A DNA stretch of 41,960 nt from Oscillospiraceae bacterium (lineage in GTDB: Bacteria > Bacillota > Clostridia > Oscillospirales > Acutalibacteraceae). Position numbers and translations under genes: made by a program. Location of the stretch: NCBI GenBank assembly GCA_910574935.1, contig CAJTCU010000023.1:1-41960 (forward strand). The letters are read 5' to 3'. Below, piece after piece: positions 40,036 to 41,960 of this stretch (the stretch's first letter is position 1; the number at the start of each line of letters is the position of its first letter). Under the pieces are notes generated by a model. The model made no database searches. It saw only the letters and a list, made by a program, of their open reading frames with translations, and was not told the DNA's origin.

Positions 40036-40519
40036 TGAAGCAGTTCCCCCTTTCTGACGACATTTATAACCGTTGAATTGATTATACCATATCAATTCCG
40101 CAATCGTGGAAATTTCTGATTTTTACCCCTAATTCCTACTTTGTGGACATACGGCACAGGGCACAAAAATGTTCTATGATACAGGTAGTTCATCGATGGA
40201 TTATTCCAATCGAATGACCAGCCTGTGTGGGATATGCTTCCCCGGCGATGTAGTGCCATGACTTTTGGCAGGGATGTGGAGGAACCCTGACCGAAACGAG
40301 CGTACCAAAGGGAGCGATACGCCGCTGTGAGATTCAGGGGAGGAACGACACCGGGGAGAACTGGCGAACTGACACCGAAATGATACCGAAACACGACAAT
40401 CTGATAAGGGGATAGTCTACCCTATCGCTGATACTTCGGGAGATTTTAAGCGGCTCTATGACCGTAATTTTGCCGAAAATCGTCCCGAAACCATACACTA
40501 AAACGGGAGGAAGCGCAAT
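40036..40519. other. Gene-free stretch
   Basis: No frame here resembles a protein. I see a small hairpin at about 40407-40426 (GGGGATAG with CTATCCC) and the ribosome binding site GGGAGG of the next gene. The sequence is GC-balanced and looks like an element leader; a structured RNA is possible but not supported. Confidence 0.4.
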
Positions 40520-40708
40520 ATGCCGAGAATGAGCAAAAAGAGGAAGAATGAGCTTTCCTTTTACCTCAATGACCGGGGGCGTGTCACTTACAACGAATTA
40601 TGCCGGAAATGCCAGCATGGGTGCAAGCAGAGCTTCCGGGCGGTTGTGATTGACTGCCCCCGTTATTTATCCAAACGAGCAAAGAAAAAGGAGGAACACA
40701 CCGAATGA
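40520..40708 (+). CDS. Small Cys/Lys-rich mobile-element protein
   Basis: The 62-residue protein begins with a basic stretch (MPRMSKKRKNELSFYLND) and contains 'CRKCQHGCKQSFRAVVIDCP', four cysteines that may bind zinc, and ends in a basic tail. AGGAAG lies upstream of the ATG, and its stop overlaps the start of the HTH gene by four bases. Such small proteins regularly open mobilization operons in gut Clostridia. The function is unknown; nucleic-acid binding is plausible. Confidence 0.75.
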   Translation: MPRMSKKRKNELSFYLNDRGRVTYNELCRKCQHGCKQSFRAVVIDCPRYLSKRAKKKEEHTE

Positions 40709-41046
40709 ATTTTGAATTTATGACGATAGACACACCATTGCCGCCCTGTATGGCTTTTCCAAGAGCGTTGACAGGATTTCCGGTCAGCAGCACCGCAAAG
40801 GTCATGTACTGCCGGATGCTGGACGCTATGCTATCCAAAGGACAGGAGGATGAGAACGGAATCCTGTTTGTCTGCTTCCCTGTTACAGCCATTGCCGCAG
40901 TCCTGTCCCGTAGCTCTATGACGGTCAAGCGTTCTCTGAATGAACTGGAAACCGCCGGACTTATCATGCGGGTGCGTCAGGGCATTGGAGAACCAAACAG
41001 GATTTATGTGCTGATACCGGGAAAGGAGGACGCTGCCCTTGCCTGA
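40705..41046 (+). CDS. Helix-turn-helix RepA_N-like protein of a mobilizable element
   Basis: The 113-residue protein contains a winged HTH like that of replication initiators (MAFPRALTGFPVSSTAKVMYCRMLDAMLS, then FPVTAIAAVLSRSSMTVKRSLNELETAGLIMRVRQG). Only the N-terminal domain is present; larger relatives have a further C-terminal part, so it may be a short family or a regulator. The start overlaps the preceding gene (ATGA), and its end overlaps the DUF3847 gene by eight bases, giving a three-gene operon. It is similar in outline to the RepA-like protein at 34132 but clearly a different gene. Confidence 0.82.
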   Translation: MNFEFMTIDTPLPPCMAFPRALTGFPVSSTAKVMYCRMLDAMLSKGQEDENGILFVCFPVTAIAAVLSRSSMTVKRSLNELETAGLIMRVRQGIGEPNRIYVLIPGKEDAALA

Positions 41047-41335
41047 TACCTCAAAGCTGGAAAAGCTCAACCGGGAGTTGGAAAAAAGCGAAAAGAAACT
41101 GCGGAAAGCCATCAATGATGAAAAGGCATTGCAGCACCAGTTAAAGCAGCTTACTCGAAAGGAACGGACGCACCGGCTCTGTACCCGTGGCGGTATGCTG
41201 GAAAGTTTTCTGCAAGAGCCGGAACGCCTGACAGATGATGATGTCATGGTGTTGCTCAAAATCATTTTTCACAGGCAGGACACGCAGGAACTATTGAAGA
41301 AACTGCTGGAACGGGAGAAGCCGGAAAACCCTTAG
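41039..41335 (+). CDS. DUF3847 family protein
   Basis: The 98-residue protein starts at TTG 41039 (MPDTSKLEKLNRELEKSEKKL). Residues 1-45 form a charged coiled coil and the rest (RLCTRGGMLESFLQEPERLTDDDVMVLLKIIFHRQDTQELLKKLLE) matches DUF3847. Such proteins usually stand directly before a MobA/L relaxase with a suggested role as mobilization accessory or transcription factor. It overlaps the HTH gene by eight bases. The relaxase that should follow is missing from the window. Confidence 0.88.
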   Translation: MPDTSKLEKLNRELEKSEKKLRKAINDEKALQHQLKQLTRKERTHRLCTRGGMLESFLQEPERLTDDDVMVLLKIIFHRQDTQELLKKLLEREKPENP

Positions 41336-41629
41336 TTTACTAAGGGCGCAATTATACACCACCCAGAGGTTGGTGCATTGCGTTCTCCGAAGGCTCCTCG
41401 CCGGAGGGCTTTGATTTTCCGCAGTCATGGTCTGCTCCAAATCATACAGGGGACGCTACGCTTCCCCTGCGCTGGCTGCCGCCAGCTACCCTTTTGTGGA
41501 CTTGCCATCTGGGGACACCTTGCAATGCAAGCTGTTCCCAGCCGACAAGTTTCATAAAATATGCTATCTTTTCGATAAGCAATAAAGTATAATGAAGTCA
41601 GTAATAAATTTAGAAATTGAGGTAAAGTT
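41336..41629. other. Gap with possible oriT and short hairpins
   Basis: After the DUF3847 stop the sequence CTAAGGGCGCA (41339-41349) recalls nic regions of MOBQ relaxases, followed by small hairpins (ACCACCCAGAGGTTGGT at 41358-41374; CTCCGAAGGCTCCTCGCCGGAG at 41384-41405). No gene is present until 41630. A TATAAT at 41588-41593 may be the -10 box of the TfoX gene. Confidence 0.4.
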
Positions 41630-41869
41630 ATGGCATCCAGCAAAGAATATTTAGAATTTATTTTAGGTCAGTTATCTGGCTTGAATGAAATTACCTATCG
41701 AGCTATGATGGGCGAATTTGTCATTTATTATCGTGGTAAGATTGTAGGCGGTATCTATGATGATAGATTACTTGTTAAACCAGTAAAATCAGCAATAAGT
41801 TATATGCCAACGGTTTCGTATGAGTTATTACTCCCGCTCAAAAAGCTAGGAAAAAGAGAGGAAGAGTGA
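41630..41869 (+). pseudogene. TfoX N-terminal domain protein, probably internally deleted
   Basis: ATG 41630 with GAGGTAAAG upstream gives 79 residues. Residues 1-62 match the TfoX/Sxy N-terminal domain closely (YLEFILGQLSGL, MMGEFVIYYRGKIVGGIYDDRLLVKP). Family members have about 30 more residues, including an MLLVDD-type strand and a final helix, between YEL and the basic tail; here 'SYEL' jumps to LLPLKKLGKREEE. The missing part would destabilise the domain, so I call it a degraded copy. The family links to competence regulation in proteobacteria, but its role in Clostridia is unclear. Confidence 0.65.
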
Positions 41870-41881
41870 TATAATAGGGAT

Positions 41882-41960
41882 ATGGAATATATCGATTTGC
41901 GGAAAGTGGGAAAAGAAGGGCTCAAGCAGATACGCAGTCAGGTGGTACGGCTCAAGAAAA
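41882..41960 (+). CDS. IS630-like transposase, N-terminal part only
   Basis: ATG 41882 opens a frame that runs off the window (26 codons). The residues MEYIDLRKVGKEGLKQIRSQ, then VVRLKK match the beginning of IS630-family transposases of Clostridia, just before their helix-turn-helix. TATAAT at 41869-41874 and AGGGA lie close upstream. The catalytic DDE domain would be outside the window, so activity cannot be judged. Confidence 0.6.
   Translation, partial: MEYIDLRKVGKEGLKQIRSQVVRLKK

Larger units (their letters stand above)
40520..41350 (+). mobile_element. 5' part of another mobilizable element
   Basis: Small Cys protein, HTH protein and DUF3847 protein in a tight, overlapping operon normally precede a MobA/MobL relaxase. 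The relaxase is absent here; a shortened TfoX gene and an IS630-like transposase follow instead. TAAGGGCGCA at 41340-41349 resembles a MOBQ-type nic region. Confidence 0.55.

Overview
The window reads as a stretch of a gut Clostridia chromosome, probably Oscillospirales or a close relative. I infer this from the GC-rich codon use of most genes, the many large serine recombinases, the Tn4451-type accessory proteins (TnpV, TnpW, Maff2) and the PcfB/TraG conjugation genes. Almost all of it is accessory DNA: several mobile elements sit beside or inside each other, and many joints have truncated a gene. No rRNA, tRNA or CRISPR array was seen.

Layout. 1-6963: right end of a prophage (tail protein, holin, endolysin, zinc-ribbon HTH protein, small SHOCT-like protein, two overlapping large serine recombinases; the second carries an in-frame TAA). 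7070-8842: a lone low-GC DUF4365 gene, a repeat- and hairpin-rich gap, and an SGNH hydrolase. 8938-14340 (minus strand): a decaying glycan-use locus in which every gene I recognise is damaged (carboxylesterase fragment, old-yellow-enzyme reductase, alpha/beta hydrolase, DUF5060 glycoside hydrolase, GH3 beta-glucosidase, sugar ABC permease). 14352-15703: an apparently intact DUF3990 + HTH toxin-antitoxin-like pair behind a consensus promoter with a palindrome in its spacer. 15704-16975: hairpin-rich debris with a DUF4314 remnant. 16976-19251: a serine recombinase, its XRE repressor and a broken HTH replication-type protein.

19786-22232 is a low-GC island: a caspase-like protease and a ThsB-like TIR protein in one operon with its own extended -10 promoter, preceded by a WYL regulator that has lost its DNA-binding domain. 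A TIR and caspase-like pair is the composition described for type IV Thoeris anti-phage systems, and it is the most interesting system here. From 22393 an integrative conjugative element begins (ParB-like, DUF4406-like, ArdA, PcfB, TraG/VirD4) and stops in a truncated Maff2 gene at about 27830.

From about 27850 to 39190 lies a mobilizable transposon-like segment: a TetR/CDF-transporter pair, sigma-like and HTH regulators, MobC, relaxase, RepA-like initiator, DnaC-like loader, TnpW, a large serine recombinase, HTH/TnpV and a conserved hypothetical protein. It is followed by an XRE regulator, the start of another mobilizable module (small Cys protein, HTH, DUF3847), a shortened TfoX-N gene, and the 5' end of an IS630-like transposase that runs off the window.

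The genes therefore work as modules rather than one pathway: phage lysis and integration, conjugation and mobilization, and defence or addiction (TIR-caspase, DUF3990-HTH, perhaps DUF4365). Recurring one-base frameshifts, nonsense codons and in-frame deletions show strong decay in the non-mobile cargo.
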